Origin: an uncultured Eubacterium sp.
Lineage (GTDB): Bacteria > Bacillota > Clostridia > Lachnospirales > Lachnospiraceae
Reading direction: 5' to 3'
DNA length: 24,553 bases
NCBI RefSeq assembly: GCF_937958975.1
Contig: NZ_CALGRE010000003.1
Location: 1 to 24,553, forward strand
The translations under genes and the position numbers were made by a program. Below the pieces are notes generated by a model. That model was not told the origin of the DNA, did not search any database, and was given only the letters and a program-made list of their open reading frames with translations. How positions within the stretch are numbered: the first letter of the stretch is position 1; every line of letters begins with the position of its first letter. Shown here piece after piece: positions 14,770-21,872 of this stretch.

Positions 14770-17343
14770 TTATTTTAATCTGCCACAGCAATTCTTATAC
14801 TTTTTACCGCTGCCACAAGGACACGGGTCATTTGGATAAACTTTTGCTTCCACTCTCTGCTTCGGCTTTTTCACGCCACCCTCGTCATCCTTATTGGTAC
14901 CTGTAACCTTAGCCACCTCTTCACGCTCAACTTTCTGTTCTACCTGAATATGATATAAGGTCTTTATGGTATCAATTTTTATATTTTCTATCATGAAACC
15001 AAACATTTCAAATCCCTGGATTTTATACTCAACCGCCGGGTCTTTCTGACCGTATGCCATAAGACCAATTCCCTGTTTGAGTTGTTCCATATCATCCAGA
15101 TGATCCATCCATTTTCTGTCGATAACTTTTAAGAGTACAATTCGCTCTAACTCTCTGATATGTTCCGGCTCAGGAAATTCTGATTCTTTTGCTTCATACA
15201 ATTTCACAGCCTCTTCTTTTAACATCTGTTTAAATTCTGATTTGCTCATCTGCTGCGCTTCTTCTGCTGTGATGCTTAGCTTAAACGGAATAATCTCAAA
15301 TAAGGATTGCTTGAGACCTGCCATATCCCAATCTTTAGATGTCTGTTCATCTCTGATAAACATATCTACCTGAGATTCTATTACCTCATGTACCATTTTA
15401 ATAATAGCATCTCTCATATTTTCACCATTGAGAACTCTTGCTCTCTCTGCATAGATAATTTCCCTTTGGTCATTATTTACCTTATCATATTCCATCAGAT
15501 TTTTTCTGATGCCAAAGTTATTTCCTTCTATCTTCTTCTGTGCTTTTTCGATAGTATTGGTAAGAGCCTTATGGTGTAATTCTTCATCTTCCGGTACACC
15601 GAGTGCATTAAATACAGTCATTAACTTATCAGATGCAAAAAGTCTCATAATATCATCCTCAAGGGAAATAAAGAATTTAGACTCACCTACATCTCCCTGA
15701 CGACCGGAACGACCTCTCAACTGATTATCAATACGTCTGGACTCATGTCTCTCCGTTCCGACAATCTTGAGACCACCTGCTGCTCTTGCCTCATCATCTA
15801 ATTTAATATCCGTACCACGTCCTGCCATATTGGTTGCAATCGTAACTGCTCCATGCTGTCCTGCCTGTGCTACAATTTCAGCCTCCATCTCATGATACTT
15901 CGCATTTAAAACCTTATGTGGTATTCCTCTCTTTTTCAAAACAGAGCTAATTTCCTCAGATGAATCAATGTTAATCGTACCAACCAGAACAGGCTGTCCT
16001 TTTTCGTATGACTGTTCAATCTCATCCGCTACAGCTTTTAATTTTCCACGTTTTGTCTTGAAAACAGCATCTTCTCTATCTATTCTAGCAATCGGTTTAT
16101 TCGTAGGAATTTCTACAACATCCATGCTGTAAATATCTCTAAATTCTTTTTCTTCTGTAAGAGCTGTACCGGTCATCCCTGCTTTCTTTTCATATTTGTT
16201 GAAGAAATTCTGGAAAGTAATCGTGGCAAGGGTCTTGCTCTCTCTCTTTACTTTTACATGTTCCTTTGCCTCAATCGCCTGATGAAGTCCGTCAGAATAT
16301 CTTCTTCCCGGCATAATACGTCCTGTAAATTCATCTACAATAAGCACTTCATCATCTTTTACGACATAGTCCTGATCTCTATGCATCAGATTATGAGCTC
16401 TGAGTGCAAGGATTACATTATGCTGAAGTTCAAGATTCTCTGCATCCGCATAGTTATCTATATGGAAAAACTTTTCTACCTTCGCAATACCGTCAGCTGT
16501 CAATGTGACAATTTTATCTTTTTCATTTACAAGAAAATCACCATCTTCTTCAATATCGACCCCCATAATAGCATCCATCTTGCTGAGTTCCGGACTCGCT
16601 GTTCCTCTCTCCATCTGTCTTGCAAGAATGTCACACATCTCATATAGTTTTGTTGATTTACCACTCTGTCCCGAAATAATCAGAGGTGTTCTCGCCTCAT
16701 CAATTAAAACAGAGTCAACCTCATCGATAATACAATAAGAAAGTCCACGCTGAACTAACTGTTCCTTGTAAACTACCATGTTATCTCTCAGGTAATCAAA
16801 TCCCAATTCGTTATTTGTAATATATGTTATGTCACAGTCATACGCTTCCTTTTTTGCCTCATGCTCCATGTCGGCCAAAACGCATCCCACTGTAAGACCA
16901 AGATATCTGTGTACCTGTCCCATCCATTCCGCATCACGAGTCGCAAGATATTCATTTACCGTTACAATATGAACACCCTTTCCTGCAAGCGCATTCAAAT
17001 ACGCCGGAAGTAAACAGGTCTGTGTTTTTCCTTCACCTGTTTTCATTTCTGCAATACGACCTTCGTGTAAAATGATTCCACCCATAATCTGGCATGGATA
17101 ATGCTCCGTTCCAAGGGTTCTCTTTGTAGCCTCCCTCACCAATGCAAATGCTTCAGGTAAGATGTCGTCCAAAGTCTCCCCATTTTTTAATCTCTCTTTA
17201 AACTCTGCTGTTTTTGCTTTCATCTGTTCTTCACTTAATTTTTCCATCTCCGGCTTTAAGCTGAGAACCTTATCTAATGTAGATTGATGTCTTTTTAATT
17301 CACGCTCACTGTGCGTTCCTATGATTTTACTAATTACGCTCAT
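14770..17343 (-). CDS. secA: Protein translocase subunit SecA
   Basis: Motor ATPase that pushes unfolded preproteins through SecYEG. The 857-residue protein has the first nucleotide-binding fold with MKTGEGKTQT (Walker A) and a DEVDSVLIDEARTPLIISG Walker B region. The preprotein cross-linking domain follows, then the second fold with TNMAGRGTDIKL and the GRSGRQGD motif. The C-terminal zinc tail has cysteines at 841, 843, 852 and 853 in CPCGSGKKYKNCC. I chose the ATG at 17343 because GAGGAG lies 6 bases upstream and the family start KIIGTHSERELKR follows; an in-frame GTG at 17382 has no such site. It has its own promoter and is bounded by hairpins on both sides. The window's secreted proteins would depend on it. 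Confidence 0.97.
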   Translation of the reverse strand: MSVISKIIGTHSERELKRHQSTLDKVLSLKPEMEKLSEEQMKAKTAEFKERLKNGETLDDILPEAFALVREATKRTLGTEHYPCQIMGGIILHEGRIAEMKTGEGKTQTCLLPAYLNALAGKGVHIVTVNEYLATRDAEWMGQVHRYLGLTVGCVLADMEHEAKKEAYDCDITYITNNELGFDYLRDNMVVYKEQLVQRGLSYCIIDEVDSVLIDEARTPLIISGQSGKSTKLYEMCDILARQMERGTASPELSKMDAIMGVDIEEDGDFLVNEKDKIVTLTADGIAKVEKFFHIDNYADAENLELQHNVILALRAHNLMHRDQDYVVKDDEVLIVDEFTGRIMPGRRYSDGLHQAIEAKEHVKVKRESKTLATITFQNFFNKYEKKAGMTGTALTEEKEFRDIYSMDVVEIPTNKPIARIDREDAVFKTKRGKLKAVADEIEQSYEKGQPVLVGTINIDSSEEISSVLKKRGIPHKVLNAKYHEMEAEIVAQAGQHGAVTIATNMAGRGTDIKLDDEARAAGGLKIVGTERHESRRIDNQLRGRSGRQGDVGESKFFISLEDDIMRLFASDKLMTVFNALGVPEDEELHHKALTNTIEKAQKKIEGNNFGIRKNLMEYDKVNNDQREIIYAERARVLNGENMRDAIIKMVHEVIESQVDMFIRDEQTSKDWDMAGLKQSLFEIIPFKLSITAEEAQQMSKSEFKQMLKEEAVKLYEAKESEFPEPEHIRELERIVLLKVIDRKWMDHLDDMEQLKQGIGLMAYGQKDPAVEYKIQGFEMFGFMIENIKIDTIKTLYHIQVEQKVEREEVAKVTGTNKDDEGGVKKPKQRVEAKVYPNDPCPCGSGKKYKNCCGRLK

Positions 17344-17392
17344 GGTAATCTCCTCTAATATATTTACCGCTGTTACCGGCACGTTAATAAAT

Positions 17393-17421
17393 ATCTTACC
17401 ATTTTCATAGCCTTAATTCAA
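17393..17421 (-). promoter_or_regulatory. Sigma-A promoter of secA
   Basis: TTGAAT (17416-17421) and TAAGAT (17393-17398) are 17 bases apart on the minus strand, about 50 bases above the secA start. Confidence 0.6.
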
Positions 17422-17462
17422 TATTTTAGATTTTATTTTATTGTAAACATTGTAAAAGTTCT

Positions 17463-17500
17463 GTTAAATTTATAAATGGCGGTGAAAAATCCACCGCCAT
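17463..17500 (-). terminator. Terminator hairpin after hpf
   Basis: ATGGCGGTG (17476-17484) pairs perfectly with CACCGCCAT (17492-17500) around a 7-base loop. The minus-strand flank TTATAAATTTAAC is AT-rich but not a clean T run, so the stem is strong and the tail weak. It lies 24 bases after the hpf stop. Confidence 0.7.
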
Positions 17501-17524
17501 AATCTTTTCAATATTTAGTTGTAT

Positions 17525-18064
17525 CTAGTCAAACATAGGCTCTATCAAACCATATGTATCACCTTTTCGCTTATAGACAACATTTACTTCATCTGTCTCA
17601 GCGTTCAGAAAAACAAAGAAATTATGTCCTAGAAGTTCCATCTGAACACATGCCTCTTCCGGGTCCATAGGTTTAATACCAAAACTTTTTGTTCTTACAA
17701 TCTTGATATCATCTTCTTCGTCATCATCATAATCTGCTTCAATGTAATCTGTAGCAAATTCTTCTCTATAGGCCTTTTTCTTATCAATAAGCTTATTCTT
17801 ATATCTTACAAGCTGACGCTCTATAGTCTCCTCAACCATATCTATAGATGCGTACATGTCTTCACTGATTTCTTCCGCTCTGATAATATTTCCCTTAACC
17901 GGAATTGTTACCTCCACTTTTTGCTCGTTTCGGTTAACACTAAGTGTAACGTCTGCTTTCGTCTCCTCTGCAAAATACTTGTCCAGCTTTCCGAGCTTCT
18001 CTTCTACTGCACTTCTGATACCCTCTGTTACCTCAATATTTTTTCCGAAGATTTTAATTTTCAT
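17525..18064 (-). CDS. hpf: Ribosome hibernation promoting factor, long form (HPF/RaiA/YvyD)
   Basis: Binds the 30S subunit and dimerises 70S ribosomes into inactive 100S particles when growth stops. The 179-residue protein has an N-terminal YfiA-like ribosome-binding domain (KIKIFGKNIEVTEGIRSAVEEKL) and an acidic linker near residues 113-122. The C-terminal dimerisation domain (MDPEEACVQMELLGHNFFVFLNAETDEVNVVYKRKGDTYGLIEP) marks the long form usual in Firmicutes. The ATG at 18064 follows AAGGA; the ATG at 18082 lacks a ribosome site. The upstream region has an extended -10 promoter and, farther away, the unusual repeats at 18252-18336. Confidence 0.95.
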   Translation of the reverse strand: MKIKIFGKNIEVTEGIRSAVEEKLGKLDKYFAEETKADVTLSVNRNEQKVEVTIPVKGNIIRAEEISEDMYASIDMVEETIERQLVRYKNKLIDKKKAYREEFATDYIEADYDDDEEDDIKIVRTKSFGIKPMDPEEACVQMELLGHNFFVFLNAETDEVNVVYKRKGDTYGLIEPMFD

Positions 18065-18096
18065 GGTACCACTTCCTTTCATTAACTAGTATGTAA

Positions 18097-18126
18097 ATTA
18101 TACCATAACAGCAGTATATTCCACAA
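18097..18126 (-). promoter_or_regulatory. Extended -10 promoter of hpf
   Basis: A perfect TATAAT (18097-18102) is preceded by TGG, giving the extended -10 pattern TGnTATAAT. A partial -35, TTGTGG (18121-18126), lies 18 bases upstream. The leader to hpf is about 25 bases. Confidence 0.65.
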
Positions 18127-18251
18127 GAAAAATCACACTTTTTTCAGGAATTATTTTTGTAATCTCAAAAGTTTATACATTTTCCATATTTTTGTATAAC
18201 TTGCACAATTTTTTCACATATATTCATTTTTCAACATAATTTGACATAAAA

Positions 18252-18336
18252 GTTATTAACACGAGTTATTAACATCTTTTTCTAATGTTCTTTCTCGACA
18301 AAATGGGTTATTAACCGAGTTATTAACATTATTAAC
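18252..18336. repeat. Cluster of five GTTATTAAC-type 9-mers
   Basis: GTTATTAAC occurs at 18252-18260, 18265-18273, 18307-18315 and 18319-18327, with a fifth copy (ATTATTAAC) at 18328-18336. Each full copy is a palindrome with a central base (GTTA-N-TAAC). The first four form two composite pairs, each joined by ACGA or CGA and each ending AACAT, with the pairs offset by 54-55 bases. This looks like a duplicated operator for a dimeric DNA-binding protein. Confidence 0.7.
18294..18302 (-). promoter_or_regulatory. Spo0A-box-like site, 8 of 9 matches
   Basis: On the minus strand TTTGTCGAG matches the 0A-box consensus TTTGTCGAA except at the last base. It lies between the two composite repeat pairs. 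Binding by Spo0A is inference. Confidence 0.4.
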
Positions 18337-18363
18337 GCTTTTTATCATCCTTTTATGTAAATC

Positions 18364-18372
18364 TTTGTCGAA
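18364..18372 (+). promoter_or_regulatory. Spo0A-box-like site, perfect match
   Basis: TTTGTCGAA on the plus strand is an exact 0A-box, 61 bases from the opposite-facing site at 18294-18302. It lies about 240 bases above the hpf promoter, far for direct control of that promoter. Confidence 0.45.
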
Positions 18373-18501
18373 TTATAAAAGAACAGGCGTTTTGTTAACA
18401 TCTTATAAACTTGTGCATTTTTTACATATTCACTTGACTTTTTTCTTTTTTAACCAATACCGGTGTTTAGTATCTTTTTAATAAACATAAATTATCATTT
18501 C

Positions 18502-18534
18502 ATAGAAAAAGACCTTACCATTCCGTAAGGTCTT
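18502..18534 (-). terminator. Intrinsic terminator of the NlpC/P60 gene
   Basis: AAGACCTTAC (18509-18518) pairs perfectly with GTAAGGTCTT (18525-18534) around a 6-base loop. TTTTTCTATG follows on the minus strand. It begins 7 bases after the stop codon. Confidence 0.92.
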
Positions 18535-18541
18535 CTCATAT

Positions 18542-19846
18542 CTAATTAATAATTCTTCGCGCTGCACAAGGTGAACCCATGCCACTGATAATAATTCCTG
18601 TTTCTTCTGTTGATGCGTGGATAATTTGTCCTCCACCTATGTAAATTGCAACATGGCTGATTGTAGAACCACCATACTTGTAAAATAACAAATCTCCAGG
18701 CTGTAACTCACTCATAGATACCGAACGTCCATTGTATACCTGAGTATATGAAGACCGGTTCAATGAATAACCGAAATGTGCGTATACTGACATTGTAAAT
18801 CCGGAGCAGTCTGTTCCATTTGTCAAACTCGAACCTCCCCATACATATGGATTTCCGAGGAATTGTTTTGCATATGCTACAACTGCCGAAGCACCACCAC
18901 TACTTGATGAATCTCCATATGACTGCTTTGGTGTAGACTGAGTGTTATTATTTGATGATTGATTGTTTGTATTCTGTCGAGGAGTATAGTTGCTGCTATT
19001 ATCGTCGTCATTATTATCGTTATTATTATTTTGTTCCTGCTGCTGTGCCGCAAGACGTTCCTGACGTTCTCTCTCCTCTGCCTCCTTCTGCTTTCTTATC
19101 ATCTCTTTTTCTTCTTTTATTGTAATAGCAGTCTCCATATCAATACTAACTTTTACGAATTTAGAAGAAACCCAGCCGCCAACGCCGGCTCTTATTTTAA
19201 TTTTTACCCATTCACCATTTTTGCTAAACTTCTTAATAACATATGTCTCATTATGATAAACGTTTGTAACTACATCCGACTCTGTTGTCGCCGATTTTCT
19301 TACATGGATTCCTGTATCTTTTATATTTGCAAAAACATAACCGTCATCTAATGCATAATCCTCTGCTTTACTGCCTGTCACGAAATACTCTGCTTTGATA
19401 TAGCCTGTACAATTTCCAGATACAATTTTATACCAGCCATCATCTGTCTTATCAAGTATTCTTGCACCACAATTATTATATATCTTTCCTACAATTTTTG
19501 ATTTTGTACTGGCTTTCTTACGGACATTTACATATCCCTCTTCGCCGCCATCTACCTTAGCTATGGCTATATCATTAAAATACTCAGCGCTCTTTGTCGC
19601 TGCTTTTTTGGTAGTCTTCGCAGTCTTTTCACTTTTTGCCACTGTGTCAACGGCTTCTTTTGGAAGAAATGATGCCAAATCACTCTCATCCCCTACATTT
19701 GCAATATAATTTTCTATCGCAACCGCTGCCCCTGCACTCGCCTCCTCGATGTTTAACTCTTCAGCAAACATCGGTTGAGTCAATGTAACTGCCATTACTA
19801 CTGCCAATGCTCCTCCAGCTATTTTTTTAGAATAATAATATCTCAT
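18542..19846 (-). CDS. Secreted SH3-domain NlpC/P60 cell-wall hydrolase
   Basis: Predicted exported gamma-D-glutamyl-diamino acid endopeptidase that cuts peptidoglycan stem peptides. The 434-residue protein has a signal peptide with probable cleavage after the MFA at residues 26-28. Two bacterial SH3 domains follow (about 94-160 and 168-236; VNVRKKASTKSKIVGKIY and IHVRKSATTESDVVTNVY). Then come a charged helical stretch rich in Glu/Lys/Arg/Gln (about 240-270) and an Asn/Ser/Gln-rich linker to about 320. The C-terminal NlpC/P60 domain has catalytic Cys347 in TDCSGF, His398 in SHVAIYIGGG and His410 in IIHAS. There is no LPXTG anchor; attachment is probably through the SH3 domains. It has a near-perfect promoter, a WalR-type repeat at the start site and its own terminator, so it is a single-gene transcript. 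Confidence 0.95.
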   Translation of the reverse strand: MRYYYSKKIAGGALAVVMAVTLTQPMFAEELNIEEASAGAAVAIENYIANVGDESDLASFLPKEAVDTVAKSEKTAKTTKKAATKSAEYFNDIAIAKVDGGEEGYVNVRKKASTKSKIVGKIYNNCGARILDKTDDGWYKIVSGNCTGYIKAEYFVTGSKAEDYALDDGYVFANIKDTGIHVRKSATTESDVVTNVYHNETYVIKKFSKNGEWVKIKIRAGVGGWVSSKFVKVSIDMETAITIKEEKEMIRKQKEAEERERQERLAAQQQEQNNNNDNNDDDNSSNYTPRQNTNNQSSNNNTQSTPKQSYGDSSSSGGASAVVAYAKQFLGNPYVWGGSSLTNGTDCSGFTMSVYAHFGYSLNRSSYTQVYNGRSVSMSELQPGDLLFYKYGGSTISHVAIYIGGGQIIHASTEETGIIISGMGSPCAARRIIN

Positions 19847-19896
19847 GAAAAATTAGCCTCCAATATTATTTTTTTGTTTTAAAGCCTAATCTAAAT

Positions 19897-19913
19897 GTTA
19901 CATTTTTGTTACA
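19897..19913 (-). promoter_or_regulatory. WalR-type direct repeat at the NlpC/P60 start site
   Basis: On the minus strand TGTAAC-AAAAA-TGTAAC matches the published WalR/YycF consensus TGTWAH-N5-TGTWAH exactly. It directly abuts the -10 hexamer on the downstream side, covering the predicted transcription start. In B. subtilis, sites downstream of the promoter are associated with repression of cell-wall genes by WalR. Whether this organism has WalR is not visible here. Confidence 0.6.
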
Positions 19914-19942
19914 ATTATAGCATTCGCATAATTGCTTGTCAA
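19914..19942 (-). promoter_or_regulatory. Consensus sigma-A promoter of the NlpC/P60 gene
   Basis: Perfect TTGACA (19937-19942) and perfect TATAAT (19914-19919) with a 17-base spacer on the minus strand. The leader is about 60 bases. GGAGG lies upstream of the ATG at 19846. It is the strongest promoter in the window by match to consensus. Confidence 0.9.
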
Positions 19943-20013
19943 CATAAATGAATGAGATTATGTAAATCAATATGATTACTGACTATTTTAACATATCTGA
20001 AAAACACAATTTA

Positions 20014-20022
20014 TGCTATACT
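20014..20022 (+). promoter_or_regulatory. Extended -10 promoter of the SDR gene
   Basis: TGCTATACT gives an extended -10 (TGn before TATACT at 20017-20022) on the plus strand, about 40 bases above the start codon. No good -35 is visible, which is common for this promoter type. An overlapping TATAAT at 20022-20027 is an alternative. Confidence 0.5.
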
Positions 20023-20063
20023 ATAATTTAATTCATATTATTTAAGGAAAAGAGGTAGAAACC

Positions 20064-20786
20064 ATGAAAAAAACTGTATTAATCACAGGAGCTTCCGGAG
20101 GAATTGGAGCAGAATTATGCCGATTCTTTATCAAGCATAACTATACTGTTATAGGAATATATTTCTCTGATTATACTTCTATCCAAAATTTATCTTACGA
20201 ATTAGGAAATGATTTTCATTATTATAAATGTGATTTGTCTGATTTTGAATCAACGCATAAGTTGATTTCAGATATCACAAAAGATGAATTGCATTTAGAT
20301 ATTTTAATCAATAGTGCGGGCATTTCTTTCGTTGGCTTGTTGCAGGAACTTACCAAGAATGACTGGGATACTCTTTGGAATACAAATGTAACCTCTATGA
20401 TTTCTCTTTCCAAAGAAATCATACCTATTTTTCTTAAAAACGGTGCCGGAAAGATTGTTAATATTTCTTCTGTTTGGGGAAATTGTGGTGCTTCCTGTGA
20501 AGTTGCATATTCTGCCACAAAAGGGGCTGTAAATTCTTTTACAAAAGCATTAGCAAAAGAGCTTGCGCCCTCTAACATTCAGGTCAATGCCATTTCCTGC
20601 GGAATTATAGATACCAAAATGAACCGACACTTATCAGAAGAAGATTTTTCAAATATTATAGAAGAAATTCCAGCAGGGCGAATCGGCACTCCATCCGATA
20701 TCGCACAAGCTGTTTTTTCTATTATTAATGCCGGAAGCTATTTGACCGGACAAATTATTACAGTCGATGGAGGGTGGACAGTCTAA
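20064..20786 (+). CDS. Short-chain dehydrogenase/reductase, YmfI/FabG-like
   Basis: A 240-residue classical SDR with the NAD(P)-binding TGASGGIG near residues 8-15, NSAG, and the catalytic Ser (NISS) with YSATK. The C terminus GQIITVDGGWTV is typical of FabG-like enzymes. The SSVWGNCGASCEVAYSATKGAVNSFTKALAKELAPSNIQVN region resembles what I recall of the YmfI group. That group in B. subtilis reduces the 5-aminopentanone group on elongation factor P, so the same role is possible here; 3-oxoacyl-ACP reductase is the main alternative. No efp or fatty-acid gene is nearby to decide. It is the only plus-strand gene, has its own promoter and AGAGGT site, and ends 7 bases from the convergent LRR gene. 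Confidence 0.9.
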   Translation: MKKTVLITGASGGIGAELCRFFIKHNYTVIGIYFSDYTSIQNLSYELGNDFHYYKCDLSDFESTHKLISDITKDELHLDILINSAGISFVGLLQELTKNDWDTLWNTNVTSMISLSKEIIPIFLKNGAGKIVNISSVWGNCGASCEVAYSATKGAVNSFTKALAKELAPSNIQVNAISCGIIDTKMNRHLSEEDFSNIIEEIPAGRIGTPSDIAQAVFSIINAGSYLTGQIITVDGGWTV

Positions 20787-20793
20787 AGTGTTT

Positions 20794-21831
20794 TCATATG
20801 GCTATTGCATCTAGTCTATAGCCTAAATCCGTCAACTGTTCTAATACTTTTTTTCTATAGTAATTAACTTCATTATCTTCTTCACTATTATCCTCATATT
20901 CTCTACTAATAGATTTTAGCAAATTGTTAACTGACTGATTCGTAAGTTTTTTAGAAAATATAAGGTACTCAAAATCACCCAGCATTATCCCATCACTCTC
21001 TGGCGTAAAATAACAATCTGTCACCTTATATTTTTCCAAATCTATATTTTTTACTGTACTCGCAATCACTACTTTTTTTAAATTTCCCGCACAAGAAATT
21101 TCCTCCCATTCTAAAGGTGACTGTGGATAATAAATAGAAGAAATCGCAAATGTTTCACAGCCTTCCTCTATAATGAGTTCTTTTCTTTTACTAGGAACCC
21201 GTACGATTGTCTTTTTATCTTTCGTATATATTACCCCGTCAATACTGGTAAATTTTTTATCCCTTTTGCTTACAAAAAGATTTTGTGCCGGAATATATTC
21301 CATAACATCTAATGATAAATCTGTTGTAAAATATACATTTTTTACTGGAGTATATGCAAGAAATGTTCCCGTAGGACAACAATCCGGGTCTCCTTTTAAA
21401 GTTTCAAACTTTACTTTTCCCGGCATTTTTATTTTTGTCAGTCTTTTACATTCTGAAAATGCATGACTTTTTATTTTCGTTACACTTTTAGGAATTATAA
21501 CCTGTTTTATACCAGTTCCACGAAACGCCCTTCTCTGAATTGATTTCACTGTATCTGCAATCTTTATTGTAATTAAGTTTTTGCAGCCATTAAATGCATC
21601 TTTTGAAATTGATGTTACACCTCTCTTAATTACAACCTTCTTAATCTTTTTATTTCCTTTATACTTCTTTGTATACTGCATTGGACCTTTTCCTTTTATC
21701 GTTACTGTCCCGTTTTTATATGTAATCTTTACATTATTTTTTGTTTTCGCACTCACACTATTTTCTGATAATACAGAAATCAAACAAACTGCTGCAAATA
21801 CAAGCACTGCTACTTTTACAATTTTTTTCAT
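20794..21831 (-). CDS. Secreted BspA-like leucine-rich repeat protein
   Basis: A 345-residue exported protein. Residues 1-28 form a signal peptide ending NSVSA. Residues about 65-140 hold three to four BspA-type (LRR_5) repeats. The pattern includes VTSISKDAFNGCKNLITIKI, VKSIQRRAFRGTGIKQVII and VTKIKSHAFSECKRLTKIKM. A more degenerate repeat-like region follows to about 260, then a charged acidic tail (EDNSEEDNEV). No sortase motif, lipobox or membrane anchor is visible, so it may be released or held by charge. AAGGAG lies 6 bases before the ATG. It starts 41 bases after the WWLRSP-domain gene and is probably co-transcribed. Its function is not known from the sequence; related proteins often take part in adhesion. 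Confidence 0.88.
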   Translation of the reverse strand: MKKIVKVAVLVFAAVCLISVLSENSVSAKTKNNVKITYKNGTVTIKGKGPMQYTKKYKGNKKIKKVVIKRGVTSISKDAFNGCKNLITIKIADTVKSIQRRAFRGTGIKQVIIPKSVTKIKSHAFSECKRLTKIKMPGKVKFETLKGDPDCCPTGTFLAYTPVKNVYFTTDLSLDVMEYIPAQNLFVSKRDKKFTSIDGVIYTKDKKTIVRVPSKRKELIIEEGCETFAISSIYYPQSPLEWEEISCAGNLKKVVIASTVKNIDLEKYKVTDCYFTPESDGIMLGDFEYLIFSKKLTNQSVNNLLKSISREYEDNSEEDNEVNYYRKKVLEQLTDLGYRLDAIAI

Positions 21832-21872
21832 CTTCTTCTCCTTCTATACTATAATCAATAAAAACATAAACT

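Larger units (their letters stand above)
18127..18501. other. Gene-free stretch with clustered sites
   Basis: No open frame of credible length or composition is present on either strand. Apart from the repeat array and the two Spo0A-box-like sites listed separately, it is AT-rich with several poly-T runs on the plus strand. A GTTAAC (18394-18399) and an ACCGGT near 18460 are visible. A plus-strand TTGACA at 18241-18246 has no matching -10 at 17 bases. An unannotated small RNA cannot be excluded. Confidence 0.5.

Noticed and set aside
17344..17382. Longer SecA start at GTG 17382
   Set aside because: No ribosome site; the extra residues are translated from the leader that contains the GAGGAG used by the ATG at 17343.
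18065..18541. Possible replication origin, because TTATTAACA resembles the DnaA box TTATCCACA
   Set aside because: The 9-mers differ from the box at two key central positions, and no dnaA, dnaN, recF or parAB gene is near. The palindromic symmetry of GTTANTAAC fits an operator better.
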